DNA of 64,000 nt from Xanthobacteraceae bacterium (GCA_024508855.1 JANINJ010000107.1:1-64000); one strand, 5' to 3'. Positions 41,914-51,397 are shown, counted from the stretch's first letter. Notes: a model not told the origin generated them from the letters alone. Translations and numbers: made by a program.

Positions 41914-44799
41914 ATGGCCTGGCTTCATGCGGCATCCTTGAATTCGATCCGGGACGGCGCTGTCGTCAGCGCCGACGTCGGGGGAACCCCGGTTGCACTC
42001 TACAATCTGGGCGGCGAGATTTACGCCACTCACGGCATCTGTACCCATGCGCTGGCGCTGCTGTCGGAAGGCTGGGTCGAAGACGGCAAAATCGAGTGCC
42101 CGCTTCACCAGGGCCAGTTCGATATCCGCACCGGCAAGGCACTGTGCGCCCCGCTGACGCAAGATCTACGCACCTACGCGGTCAGGGTCGACGGCGACGA
42201 CATTCTTGTCGACCTTGACCAGCATGGCGCGCGTCCCAGCCTCACCTCGAAAAAAACGGAAAGCACAGTACAGCCCGACAAGACGGCGATAGCAGCGACG
42301 GCCGTGATCGTCGGCGCCGGACAAACGGCGGCGGCAGCGATCCGTGCGCTGCGCAGCGCAGGTTTTAATGGCGCGATCGATCTGGTCGGTGACGAAGTGC
42401 ACCTGCCCTACGAACGTCCGCCTCTGTCGAAGGACATGCTGCTCGGCCGCGGCAATCTGGAAGCCTGCACGCGCTTGAGTCGGAACGATGCGGACTCCCT
42501 GGGGGTGCGGCTGCACCTCGGCCAGCGAGCGGTGTCTATCGATTCCGCCGAAAAGCTCGTTCATCTCGCGAGCGGTGAAACGCTGCCTTACGATACCTTG
42601 CTGATCGCAACCGGCGGCCGCGCACGCCGGCTTGGTATTCCCGGTTCCGACCGGGCGGGCGTCTTCCATTTACGTACCATCGAGGATGCCGCCGCAATCG
42701 ATCGCGCATTCGGATCTGCAACGCATGTAGCGATCATCGGCGGCGGCTTTATCGGTCTGGAGCTGGCATCCGCCGCAGTCGCAAGAGACGTCGCCGTCAC
42801 GGTGCTTGAACGTGAGCCGGAAATCATGATGCGCCTGCTGCCGAGACCGCTCGGCCGCACTTTCCGGCGTGTCGCCGAGGCCCATGGCGTCGACGTTCGG
42901 CTGAACGCCGATATTCGCGAAATCACGCAGAGAGGCAGCAAGCTCGGTATCGTGACCGAACAGGATACGATCGAGGTGGACGCCGTACTTGTCGGCATCG
43001 GCCTTGAACCGGTTCTCGATCTCGCCGTGACTGCCGGCTGTGCGGTTGCTGGCGGCATCGAGGTGGATGCCGAAGGACGCACCAGCATTCCGGGCATTTG
43101 GGCTGCGGGCGACTGCACTCTGCACCATATTCCGAAAAGCGACGGGCGGCGCGTGCGGCTGGAGAGTTGGCACAACGCCGAAGAGCAAGGCGCCGCGGCT
43201 GGACGCTCGATGGCCGGAGCCACATGCGATGCGGTTATGAAAAAACCCTGGTTCTGGACCGACCAGTTCGGCCTCAATATCCAGATGATCGGGAGTATCC
43301 ACGCGAACGACATGGTCGTGCGCCACGGCGATATCGACGCCGCCGCCGGTGCCATTTATCGCACGATCGATCGCGAAACCGGCCTTCTCACCGGCGTAAT
43401 CGCTTTTTCGGCACCGGATGCGATCCGGCAAGCGCGTCACGATCTTGAAGCGACCACCCCATTCGTTCTCGACAACGTCTCCAACGTTGTGCTCGCCGAC
43501 GACGAAAGCGAATCCAACACTTCACCTTCGGAGATCTCTGCCATGAACGCGCCTTCATCCCTGGCATTGACCAAACGCTATTTGTGGCCGCAAGAAGGGC
43601 TGACCCGCATTCCGGATTGGGTTTACACCGACGAGACGATCTACGAACGCGAGGTCGAGAAGATTTTTCATGGCCGAACCTGGAACTATGTCGCGCTCGA
43701 ATGCGAGGTACCAAATCCGGGCGATTACATCCGCTCCCATGTCGGCCCGACGCCCGTCGTCGTTGCGCGCGCGGAGGATGGCTCGATCAACGTGTTCGAG
43801 AATCGCTGCGCCCACCGGGCGGCAGAGTTCTGCCGCGAACTGAGCGGCAATGCCAAGGAGTTCGTCTGCCCCTATCATCAGTGGTCCTACGATCTGAAAG
43901 GCAATCTCGCCGGTGTGCCTTTCCGTCGCGGCGTCAACGGCAAGGGCGGCATGCCTGCCGACTTCAAGACTGCAGATCACGGCCTGCGCAAGCTGAACGT
44001 GACGACACATCGCGGCGTCGTATTCGCTTCCTATAACGACACGATGGAATCATTTGAGGACTATCTCGGCCCCGAGGTATTGAGCGAGTTCGATGCGACC
44101 TTCGATGGCCGCAAACTCAAGCTGCTCGGCTATTACCGTCATTCCCTGCCTGGCAATTGGAAGCTCTATCACGAGAATCTCAAGGATCCTTATCACGCGA
44201 CGCTGTTGCACACGTTCCTCGTGACGTTCGGGCTTCTAGTCGCAGGCAATCGCTCCCTGATGCTCGCCGACCCATCCGGCCGGCACGGCGTGATGGCATC
44301 TGCAAAGTCAGACGGCAAAACAGTAACAAGCGATGCCAAGAAGGAGATGCGCGCTTATCGCGAAGGGATGACCTTGGAGGAGCCGCGCTTCATGGACTTT
44401 ATCGACGAGTTCAAAAGCCCGTGGTCGGTGACGATGTCGACGATCTGGCCGAATCTCATCGTCCAACGCGAGATGAATACGCTCGGCATCCGCCAGATCG
44501 TGCCAACGGGACCGCATGAATTCATCATGAAGTGGACCATGTTCGGTTTCGAAGGCGACAGCGAGGAAATGACGCGCCACCGTCTGCGTCAGGGCAATCT
44601 GATGGGGCCTGCCGGCTTTCTCGGACTCGAGGATAACGAGGCCATCAAGTTCGTTCAGGATGGCATGCAGCGTGTCCCGAACGGCGAGCACCTGGTGAAG
44701 CTTGATCCCGAGATCGAAGCTGGAACTGCGGATAGCCTTATTTCGGAAGCGGCAATTCGTGCCATGTACAAGCACTGGCGCCAGGAAATGGGGCTTTGA
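41914..44799 (+). CDS. Single-ORF Rieske ferredoxin + FAD reductase + oxygenase alpha subunit
   Basis: One uninterrupted 961-residue frame holds all redox parts of a ring-hydroxylating oxygenase except the beta subunit. Residues 1-105 form a Rieske ferredoxin (Cys43, His45, Cys62, His65). Residues 128-540 form a ferredoxin reductase with FAD motif VGAGQTAA (133-140), PYERPPLSKD, NAD motif IIGGGFIGLELA (275-286) and IWAAGDC. After an acidic/serine linker (about 525-543), residues 544-961 form a full oxygenase alpha subunit with Rieske ligands Cys632, His634, Cys652 and His655 and the iron site NLKDPYHATLLH (His761, His766). An internal ATG 43543 with a GGAG box could also start the alpha part alone. 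The substrate is probably an aromatic or heteroaromatic acid. The beta subunit follows at once. Confidence 0.9.
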   Translation: MAWLHAASLNSIRDGAVVSADVGGTPVALYNLGGEIYATHGICTHALALLSEGWVEDGKIECPLHQGQFDIRTGKALCAPLTQDLRTYAVRVDGDDILVDLDQHGARPSLTSKKTESTVQPDKTAIAATAVIVGAGQTAAAAIRALRSAGFNGAIDLVGDEVHLPYERPPLSKDMLLGRGNLEACTRLSRNDADSLGVRLHLGQRAVSIDSAEKLVHLASGETLPYDTLLIATGGRARRLGIPGSDRAGVFHLRTIEDAAAIDRAFGSATHVAIIGGGFIGLELASAAVARDVAVTVLEREPEIMMRLLPRPLGRTFRRVAEAHGVDVRLNADIREITQRGSKLGIVTEQDTIEVDAVLVGIGLEPVLDLAVTAGCAVAGGIEVDAEGRTSIPGIWAAGDCTLHHIPKSDGRRVRLESWHNAEEQGAAAGRSMAGATCDAVMKKPWFWTDQFGLNIQMIGSIHANDMVVRHGDIDAAAGAIYRTIDRETGLLTGVIAFSAPDAIRQARHDLEATTPFVLDNVSNVVLADDESESNTSPSEISAMNAPSSLALTKRYLWPQEGLTRIPDWVYTDETIYEREVEKIFHGRTWNYVALECEVPNPGDYIRSHVGPTPVVVARAEDGSINVFENRCAHRAAEFCRELSGNAKEFVCPYHQWSYDLKGNLAGVPFRRGVNGKGGMPADFKTADHGLRKLNVTTHRGVVFASYNDTMESFEDYLGPEVLSEFDATFDGRKLKLLGYYRHSLPGNWKLYHENLKDPYHATLLHTFLVTFGLLVAGNRSLMLADPSGRHGVMASAKSDGKTVTSDAKKEMRAYREGMTLEEPRFMDFIDEFKSPWSVTMSTIWPNLIVQREMNTLGIRQIVPTGPHEFIMKWTMFGFEGDSEEMTRHRLRQGNLMGPAGFLGLEDNEAIKFVQDGMQRVPNGEHLVKLDPEIEAGTADSLISEAAIRAMYKHWRQEMGL
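43530..43545 (+). promoter_or_regulatory. Internal ribosome binding site and ATG at the oxygenase alpha boundary
   Basis: GGAG (43530-43533) lies nine bases before an in-frame ATG (43543) exactly where the alpha-subunit homology begins (MNAPSSLAL, residue 544). It could yield a separate alpha subunit in addition to the fusion, or be a relic of once separate genes. Confidence 0.5.
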
Positions 44800-44800
44800 T

Positions 44801-45331
44801 ATGCAAGGCACCGTGATGACCCGACCGTCGTATGCCGACAGCGATGCCCGTCTGGCAAGTCTGCTGCTTCACCACGAGATCGCGACCTTCAACAACGAAT
44901 ACGCGGCAGCGCTCGACGAACAACGCCTCACCGACTGGGCAGAGATGTTCGCTGACGACGCACTCTATGTGATCCTGTCGCGTGAGAATTTCGACCGCAA
45001 CCTGCCCGTCGGTCTGATCTATTGCGAAAACAAAGGAATGATTCGCGATCGAGCGTTCGCGCTGAAAGAGACGGCCATGTTCGCGCCGCGCTATTTGCGC
45101 CATATGATCGCCAATCAGGCAGTTTTATCCGAGGCGCCGGATGGCACGATCACAGCGCGGGCAAACTATGTCGTGCTTCAGGTCCTCTACGATCGGCCGG
45201 ATGCGACACTGCACCAGGTCGGCGTCTACCACGACAAATTCCGGCGCGTAGACGGCGTACTGAAACTCGCGGAACGCCGCTGCGTCTACGACAACCTGCT
45301 GGTCGACAACGCGCTCTGCCTACCGATCTGA
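44801..45331 (+). CDS. Ring-hydroxylating oxygenase beta subunit
   Basis: Starting one base after the alpha stop, the 176-residue protein has the SnoaL-like/cystatin-like fold pattern of beta subunits: EIATFNNEYAAALDEQRLTDWAEMFADDALY and a C-terminal ERRCVYDNLLVDNAL. With the alpha part it would form the usual hexamer. ATG 44816 is a possible alternative start. Adjacent to the amidase gene by 37 bases. Confidence 0.9.
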   Translation: MQGTVMTRPSYADSDARLASLLLHHEIATFNNEYAAALDEQRLTDWAEMFADDALYVILSRENFDRNLPVGLIYCENKGMIRDRAFALKETAMFAPRYLRHMIANQAVLSEAPDGTITARANYVVLQVLYDRPDATLHQVGVYHDKFRRVDGVLKLAERRCVYDNLLVDNALCLPI

Positions 45332-45368
45332 TCGTTCACCCGTCACTCATATTCGAGGAGCGTCGAGC

Positions 45369-46814
45369 TTGGACACGCTCGCCTATCTTCCGGCCGTCGA
45401 ACTGGCCAAACGCATTCGCTCGCACCAGCTTTCGTCGGTTGAAATCACGAAAACTATTCTAGCGCGAATCGACGCGAGCCAACCCACGCTCAATGCCTTC
45501 ATCACCGTTTGCCATGATGAGGCATTAGCGGCTGCCCGCGCCGCCGATGCCGCGCTCGCGCGCGGTGAAGATGTCGGGCCGCTGCACGGCGTGCCGATTT
45601 CGGTCAAGGACATTATCAATACTGCCGGTATCCGCACGACATGGGCTTCACGGACCATGGCGAACAATGTACCGAACGCTGACGCCATCGCGGTGCGCCG
45701 TCTCAAGGAAGCCGGTGCCATCATCCTCGGCAAGACGACGACGTCTGAATTCGCTCACAAGCTGATGACCGACGCGCCTCTATTCGGGACCACGCGCAAC
45801 CCGTGGGATTTGAACTACACGTCCGGCGGATCGAGCGGCGGCTCGGCGGTCGCGGTCGCTGCGGGACTAGGTCCCCTCTCGCTGGCGACCGATGCCGGCG
45901 CGAGCACACGTCTGCCAGCTGCCTGTACCGGAATCGTCGGCCTGAAACCGACGCTGGGCTTGATCCCGCACAGCCAGGTGCCCGATGGCTTCAATAATTT
46001 CATTCACCTCGGGGTGATGGCCCGCACGATCGCAGATACTGCATTAATGCTGGATATCCTTTCCGGTGCGGACTCCAGCGATCCGCATTCTCTCGGTACT
46101 CAACGCACGCAAGCACTCGCCGCGATCGCTGACATGAATTCGGAAGCGCTACGAGGCCTGCGCATCGGCTGGCGGCCGCTTGCCGGCAACACGCTACTGG
46201 ACGACGAAGTCCGCCATGCCTGCGAGCATGCCGTCGAGGCTTTCCGCGCACTCGGCTGTCACGTCGACCTGGTCGACGCTCCGATCGAGAATGCCGAGCC
46301 AGCCTGGCGGGTGCTCCAGCAGTCGAACTGGGCAGCGCGCTTCTTCGATCGCATCGATGAATTGGAGCCGCAGCTCGATCCAAGCTTCGTCGAGGGAATT
46401 CGTGCAGGTGGCGCCTATAGCGGCCAGCAAGTCACGCGCGCGACTTACAAGCGCACCGAGCACTTCCGCACCGTGCAAGGCTGGTTCGGGTCCTACGATC
46501 TCGTGTTGACCCCGACGATGAGCCGACCGCCGCTGGCGGCCGATCATGGCGCACTCGAACCCATCACGATCGGCGGCGAGGATGCCGGCGATATGCGTCA
46601 GAGCTGGGTACCCTATCTCAATCTTTTTGACTTGACCGGACATCCGGCGATCAGCGTTCCATGCGGATGGTCGGACAAGGGTCTCCCGATCGGACTGCAA
46701 ATCGTCGGCCCCTGGTACGCGGATGCCATGGTGCTTCGGGCCGCAGCCGCGTTCGAACGAGTGCGTCCATGGGCTGACAGAGTGCCAGTCCATGCGCCCG
46801 AGGCTATTCATTGA
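45369..46814 (+). CDS. Amidase signature enzyme
   Basis: A GAGGAG box precedes TTG 45369, giving 481 residues. The Ser-cisSer-Lys triad is visible as Lys80 (PISVKD), Ser155/156 in TSGGSSGGSA and nucleophile Ser179 in TDAGASTR. Such enzymes hydrolyse amides, from simple aryl amides to ring-derived acyl amides. Position at the end of the Rieske unit suggests it acts on the oxygenase product or releases its substrate from an amide conjugate; this is inference. Confidence 0.92.
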   Translation: MDTLAYLPAVELAKRIRSHQLSSVEITKTILARIDASQPTLNAFITVCHDEALAAARAADAALARGEDVGPLHGVPISVKDIINTAGIRTTWASRTMANNVPNADAIAVRRLKEAGAIILGKTTTSEFAHKLMTDAPLFGTTRNPWDLNYTSGGSSGGSAVAVAAGLGPLSLATDAGASTRLPAACTGIVGLKPTLGLIPHSQVPDGFNNFIHLGVMARTIADTALMLDILSGADSSDPHSLGTQRTQALAAIADMNSEALRGLRIGWRPLAGNTLLDDEVRHACEHAVEAFRALGCHVDLVDAPIENAEPAWRVLQQSNWAARFFDRIDELEPQLDPSFVEGIRAGGAYSGQQVTRATYKRTEHFRTVQGWFGSYDLVLTPTMSRPPLAADHGALEPITIGGEDAGDMRQSWVPYLNLFDLTGHPAISVPCGWSDKGLPIGLQIVGPWYADAMVLRAAAAFERVRPWADRVPVHAPEAIH

Positions 46815-46858
46815 ATGATGATGCTGGTTTCGAACCGGGATTAGCCGATCTCATTCAA
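46811..46858. terminator. Possible bidirectional structure between convergent amidase genes
   Basis: TTGAATGA (46811-46818) and TCATTCAA (46851-46858) are perfect inverted arms, with a GGTT/AACC hairpin inside. They cover the two stop codons of the convergent genes. There is no T-run, so termination is uncertain. Confidence 0.3.
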
Positions 46859-48189
46859 GCGGCGCGTTCTACGGCCTGCGCCGCCGCGAGCACTTTTTCG
46901 TCGCTACCGCGCGGAGCTGATACGAGGATGCTTTGCGGGACAGCGGTAGTATCCGTGCGAGAGGGCAACGCAACGCCGGGCATATCGAGAAAGCTGCCGA
47001 TCATGGTGTTGCTCAACGTCCTGGCATTGATCCGGGCAAACAGATCGGTATCCTGTTCGAGCGGGGCTAGCAAAGGCACCGAATGCGGCATCGTTGGAAA
47101 GATGACAAGATCATCGCCTAGTTCAGTGCTGAGCTGATCGATCAGGGTATCGCGTTGCGAGAACATTTTCTGGCGCGCCTGTGCGCTGATTGCGCTGCCC
47201 GCCTGGAGCCGGCGCGCTACCCTCTGATCAATCTGGGACAACAGCTCCGGCTTTGAAAGAATATCGCGGTGAACTTCCGCAGCTTCGACAGCGACCAGGG
47301 TGCCGAGTTCCTGAAACAGGCCGTGGGTGCCCTCAAATGACTTCAAACGCCGTCGCACAATGCGAAAGCCAGCTCGTTCGAGGCGTTTGATCTCCTCCTC
47401 GAAGTTGGCCGCGACAGCGGGTTCAAGGTCGCCGGTTACAACGCTCTCCGGAACAACGAATGTGGCGGATTCTCGTGTCTCGCCCGGCGATTTGGTCTGA
47501 CGTTCCGTCAACACGTCGTCGACCACGATGATATCGGCCATCGATTTTGCAATGATCCCGACCGTATCCAGCGACGGCGCCAGTGGGAACACTCCGCGCA
47601 ATGGATATCGCGACGCCGTCGGCTTGAATCCGACCAGCCCGTTGCACGCGGCAGGCACCCGAATTGAACCCGATGTATCCGTTCCGAATGCGACGGCGCA
47701 GGCTCCGATCGCCACACTCACCGCCGCGCCGGACGACGACCCTCCGGGAATTCCGCCTTGAACAAGCGGATTGGCCGGCGTTCCAAAATGCGGGTTGAGG
47801 CCGATCCCGGAAAACGCAAACTCGGAGAGATTTGTCTTGCCGATCGAGACTGCACCCGCTTGCGCCAATCTAGCCACGACAGGTGCATCTGCCGCCGCAG
47901 GCTTTGCACTCCGCAGCAACGCAGAGCCGGCGGTGGTCGGCGTCCCCTCGACGTCGAACACGTCTTTCCAACTGACCGGAATGCCGTCTAGCCGGCCAAT
48001 CGGCCGTCCCATCTTGTAGCGTTCGAGGCTGGCGCCGGCCTCTCTCAAAGCCCGAGCCTCCGTCAAGGCAATAAATGCCGATCGTGCTGAAGCAGAGCTT
48101 GCCCGTTCCAGACAATCTTTCGCGGACCGGACCGGATCGGTCGATCCATTCCGAAACATCGACGTCAGCTCTTCAATGGAACGGCGCAT
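46855..48189 (-). CDS. Amidase signature enzyme (second)
   Basis: The 444-residue protein has the triad as Lys75 (PVSWKD), Ser151/152 in PGGSSSGAA and Ser175 in TDTSGSIR, with the classical signature through FKPT. It is not closely similar to the amidase at 45369. It is the last gene of the minus-strand block, 138 bases after the tautomerase gene, and may hydrolyse an amide substrate or intermediate of that pathway. Confidence 0.9.
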   Translation of the reverse strand: MRRSIEELTSMFRNGSTDPVRSAKDCLERASSASARSAFIALTEARALREAGASLERYKMGRPIGRLDGIPVSWKDVFDVEGTPTTAGSALLRSAKPAAADAPVVARLAQAGAVSIGKTNLSEFAFSGIGLNPHFGTPANPLVQGGIPGGSSSGAAVSVAIGACAVAFGTDTSGSIRVPAACNGLVGFKPTASRYPLRGVFPLAPSLDTVGIIAKSMADIIVVDDVLTERQTKSPGETRESATFVVPESVVTGDLEPAVAANFEEEIKRLERAGFRIVRRRLKSFEGTHGLFQELGTLVAVEAAEVHRDILSKPELLSQIDQRVARRLQAGSAISAQARQKMFSQRDTLIDQLSTELGDDLVIFPTMPHSVPLLAPLEQDTDLFARINARTLSNTMIGSFLDMPGVALPSRTDTTAVPQSILVSAPRGSDEKVLAAAQAVERAA

Positions 48190-48327
48190 TCGTCATCGTC
48201 CTCACAAACTGTCATGACCATAGGCTTGGTAATACAGCTTGCTGACGCCATCAATGGCCGCTTACGAGGCTTTGCGTTCGGATTTCAGCCGCGCGATGAC
48301 CGGCCCAACGAGCCGATCATCCAAAGA

Positions 48328-48549
48328 CTATCTAGCGGAGTGCTTGTAGATCGTATTCGGCTTTGCATCGATATCGGGCTTCTGCACCTTCTCTGTCCAG
48401 TCCGCCGGACTGACGTCCTCGATACCGACCGAAATGGAAGTCTCCTTCGAGTTGAGAACCTTCATCACAGTCTTAGTGAGTTCATCAGCCAGTTCTTTCT
48501 TCTGCTCTTCGGTTCGGCCGGGATAAAGCTTGACGATGATGTGCGGCAT
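48328..48549 (-). CDS. 4-oxalocrotonate tautomerase family protein
   Basis: The 73-residue protein starts after an AAGGAAA box and begins Met-Pro, giving the catalytic N-terminal Pro1 of the family once Met is removed. PHIIVKLYPGRTEEQKKEL and the central VSIGIEDV-like segment (ISVGIEDVSPADW) support the call. Family members shift double bonds in 2-hydroxymuconate-type acids or dehalogenate small acids. It follows the Baeyer-Villiger monooxygenase gene by 29 bases. Confidence 0.85.
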   Translation of the reverse strand: MPHIIVKLYPGRTEEQKKELADELTKTVMKVLNSKETSISVGIEDVSPADWTEKVQKPDIDAKPNTIYKHSAR

Positions 48550-48578
48550 GTTTTTCCTTTCCTGGAAAGCGTTCGGCC

Positions 48579-50552
48579 TCAGACCTTGACGAGATCGTAG
48601 TCTGCAAGATTCGCGCGCTCCGTGATGCGCCAATATTCAAGCAGGGAGAACGGCCAGGTCTGCGATGCTCTTCCAAAGCGGTTTCGATACCAGCTGGACA
48701 CTTTCGCAACTCCCCAGGCTTTGGTCAGATTCCCCGCGTCGACGCGCCGATTGAATTCGTCGAACGGAGCCTGACGCACATCCATGGACGCATAGCTCCC
48801 ACGCAGCAGTTCGTGGATTGCCGACAGGGCATACTCCACGGCACATTCAGCAGAGAAGATGGCACTGCCATTGACGACCACCCCTGTCGTCGGACCACCC
48901 GTCATGAACAGGTTTGGAAAGCCCGGCATGGTGATCCCTAAATAAGCACGGCAGTCTCCCGCCCACCACTCATGAAGATCCTTGCCATCACAGCCGGTCA
49001 CCTTGATGGGCGTCAGATAGTCCGATGCCTGAAATCCGGTCGCGAGCACGATGACATCGACCTCGTGCAGCTGACCGTCTTCGGTGACGATCCCGCGTTC
49101 TTCGATCTTCTCGATCTTGTCCGTGATGAGCCTCGCATGCGGTTGCTTCAGCGCCGCGGCCCAGACACCGTTATCCCGCAGCATTCGCTTCGCACCGGGC
49201 GGATAGCTCGGAGTCAGTTTTTCCAAAAGATCTGGACGATCCACCAATTGCGTCTTGAGATGTTCGATACATTCGAGACGAAGTCCCTCGTTGGCGCGCC
49301 CGACGGAAATAGGGTGATCCCAATCCGGTTCGACTTCGACCAGAGGCAATCGTCCTTCCGCCGCGATCCAGAACTGCCAGAACCTGAACCACCGCCCATA
49401 ATAAGGCACGTGGTGCAGCAGCCACGCCATCCCCGGCTTGATCTCGTCATGATAGTTCGGTGTCGGCAGCATCCAGGGCGGATTGCGCTGGAACACTTGA
49501 AGTTCGGACACCGAACCAACGATCGACGGCACGATTTGATATGCACTCGCGCCGGTGCCGATGACGGCAACGCGCTTGCCCCTGACGTCAAATCCCGCGG
49601 GCCATCGTGCGGAATGGAACAAATCGCCCTTGAACGTCTGCAGGCCGTTGATGTCAGGATATGCCGGCCGGTTGAGTTGCCCGGTCGCGGTTATGATCGC
49701 ATTGAACGTTTCGGTCCGAACCAGTCCTGCCACATCGCGCGTTTCTACCGACCAACGGGCCGACGCCTCGTCGTATGACAAAGACAGAACCTCGGTTTCG
49801 AACGCAATGTGCGCGCGGACCGAGGTTTCATCGGCGACACGGGATACATATTTTTGAATCTCGATCTGGCGAGAAAACTGCTCCGGCCAGTCCTGTTTTT
49901 GCGCGAAAGAATAGCTGTACGCAAAGTTTGGCGTATCCAGGCGGCAGCCGGGGTAGACGTTCTCCCACCACACACCGCCGACATCGGCATTCTTTTCGAA
50001 CACCTTGTAGGCAACGCCCGCCTGCGCAAGGCGATACGCGGCCGCCACTCCGGAGAGGCCGGCTCCGATTACCGCAACCTTGAAATCACGAGCGGGCGCG
50101 ATGTCCGTCTTACGCCAGTCCGGCGCTCCCAAATCGCGCGGCAGCGCCAGCTCGTGCTTGAGCAGCGGAAGATATTCAGGACCCGTTCCTCTCGCGAGAA
50201 ATCGCATAGCGCGTTCCAGAAGTGGCGGCCTGGGGTCCGGTTCTGGCGAGCCCTTATCGCGATATGAAATCAGCGCTTCCACCGCCAAGCGACGCGCTTT
50301 GTCCTGAGCCTCCGCGCTCATACCCCCTTGAGGCTTAATGGACGCCCCCATTTTGGGCGGCGGCGGCTGCAGATCGTCCGCCAGCAATCGATCGTCGCCA
50401 GTCAAGGTCGCGAGCGCCGCCAGCAACGCCGGCAAGTCGGCGTCCTGAACGGCGGCCGCAATTTCCTCGTCGCTCACGACGATGGGGGCGACCTGATCGA
50501 ACTTGCGCATGCCGTTCGTGTCGGCTGGGAGATCGGAAGCTGCTACATTCAT
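48579..50552 (-). CDS. Baeyer-Villiger monooxygenase, 4-hydroxyacetophenone monooxygenase type
   Basis: The start at 50552 has a strong GGAGGGA box and overlaps the hydrolase stop (ATGA); 657 residues. A non-homologous-looking N-terminal extension of about 150 residues precedes the FAD motif VIGAGLSGVAAAYRL (162-176), then GGVWWENVYPGCRLD. The Baeyer-Villiger fingerprint FKGDLFHSARWP is exact (Phe307 to Pro318). The long N-terminal extension is typical of 4-hydroxyacetophenone monooxygenases, which turn aryl ketones into aryl esters with NADPH and O2. The adjacent alpha/beta hydrolase could cleave the ester. Confidence 0.9.
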   Translation of the reverse strand: MNVAASDLPADTNGMRKFDQVAPIVVSDEEIAAAVQDADLPALLAALATLTGDDRLLADDLQPPPPKMGASIKPQGGMSAEAQDKARRLAVEALISYRDKGSPEPDPRPPLLERAMRFLARGTGPEYLPLLKHELALPRDLGAPDWRKTDIAPARDFKVAVIGAGLSGVAAAYRLAQAGVAYKVFEKNADVGGVWWENVYPGCRLDTPNFAYSYSFAQKQDWPEQFSRQIEIQKYVSRVADETSVRAHIAFETEVLSLSYDEASARWSVETRDVAGLVRTETFNAIITATGQLNRPAYPDINGLQTFKGDLFHSARWPAGFDVRGKRVAVIGTGASAYQIVPSIVGSVSELQVFQRNPPWMLPTPNYHDEIKPGMAWLLHHVPYYGRWFRFWQFWIAAEGRLPLVEVEPDWDHPISVGRANEGLRLECIEHLKTQLVDRPDLLEKLTPSYPPGAKRMLRDNGVWAAALKQPHARLITDKIEKIEERGIVTEDGQLHEVDVIVLATGFQASDYLTPIKVTGCDGKDLHEWWAGDCRAYLGITMPGFPNLFMTGGPTTGVVVNGSAIFSAECAVEYALSAIHELLRGSYASMDVRQAPFDEFNRRVDAGNLTKAWGVAKVSSWYRNRFGRASQTWPFSLLEYWRITERANLADYDLVKV

Positions 50553-51397
50553 TTCGCTCCCTCCGTACATCCGAGATAGCCGCTTACCAGCCGACACACC
50601 TCATCCGGGCATTCGATGTTGGGTTCATGGCCGGCATCGATCGTGATCGCCGAAAGCTTCGGTGACAGCGCAGCAAGCTTCTCGGCCCATCCTTGCTCCA
50701 GCAGCGGATCGCGCGACCCGGCAATCAGCAGTGCGGGCACGGTCGTCTGCGCGAGCCGATCGAGATAGTCATCGGCAGGCACGGCACGCGACACAGACGG
50801 GTTCTTGAGCCGCGGCGCCATCAAGGTTTCCCAGTGCCCCGGAATCAAGCTGTTCTCGTGGCGTTGGCGAATATGATCCTCCATACCGCTCGTCGATCCC
50901 GCAATGAGGGCGGTCAGCTTCTCCGCGGCTTCGAGGCTCGGCGTGTAGTCGGCGAGCGCTTCGATACCCGATTGCAGTCGATACGGGCCACCGGACCCGG
51001 AGATCGAAATCGCCCGACTGATCTTCCACGGATTGCCGGGAGCAACCATAGCTCGCAATATCAACGATCCGCCGAAGGATGAGCCGAGATAATCGGCCGA
51101 AGCAATGCCGAGTTCGCTGACGAACGCCTCGATATGCGGAAGGCGCGCCGCATAAGGCGACCGATCGAAGTAGACGACCTTGTCCGTCCCGCCCCAGCCC
51201 AGCAACTCCGGAGCGAGGATGTGATGATCGCGCGACAGCTTACCGATGAGTTCCTGCCAGCAAAGTTCTGCCGTCGTTCCGAATGCGCCATCGTGAATCA
51301 AAACTAACGTCGGCTTGGTCCGGTCGCCAGCCTCCAGATATCTGGTCTTGAAACCTCCCGCGACGATCGTCTTCGCCTCGAACTGCGATGTTGCCAT
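50549..51397 (-). CDS. Alpha/beta hydrolase (esterase / C-C hydrolase type)
   Basis: The 282-residue protein has LVLIHDGAFGTTAELCW at the oxyanion-hole position, the nucleophile elbow GSSFGGS, an Asp in GSRDPLLEQGW and the catalytic His in DAGHEPNIECPDE. It resembles MhpC-like hydrolases. Overlap with the monooxygenase start suggests a joint step, hydrolysing the ester made by the Baeyer-Villiger reaction. Confidence 0.87.
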   Translation of the reverse strand: MATSQFEAKTIVAGGFKTRYLEAGDRTKPTLVLIHDGAFGTTAELCWQELIGKLSRDHHILAPELLGWGGTDKVVYFDRSPYAARLPHIEAFVSELGIASADYLGSSFGGSLILRAMVAPGNPWKISRAISISGSGGPYRLQSGIEALADYTPSLEAAEKLTALIAGSTSGMEDHIRQRHENSLIPGHWETLMAPRLKNPSVSRAVPADDYLDRLAQTTVPALLIAGSRDPLLEQGWAEKLAALSPKLSAITIDAGHEPNIECPDEVCRLVSGYLGCTEGAK

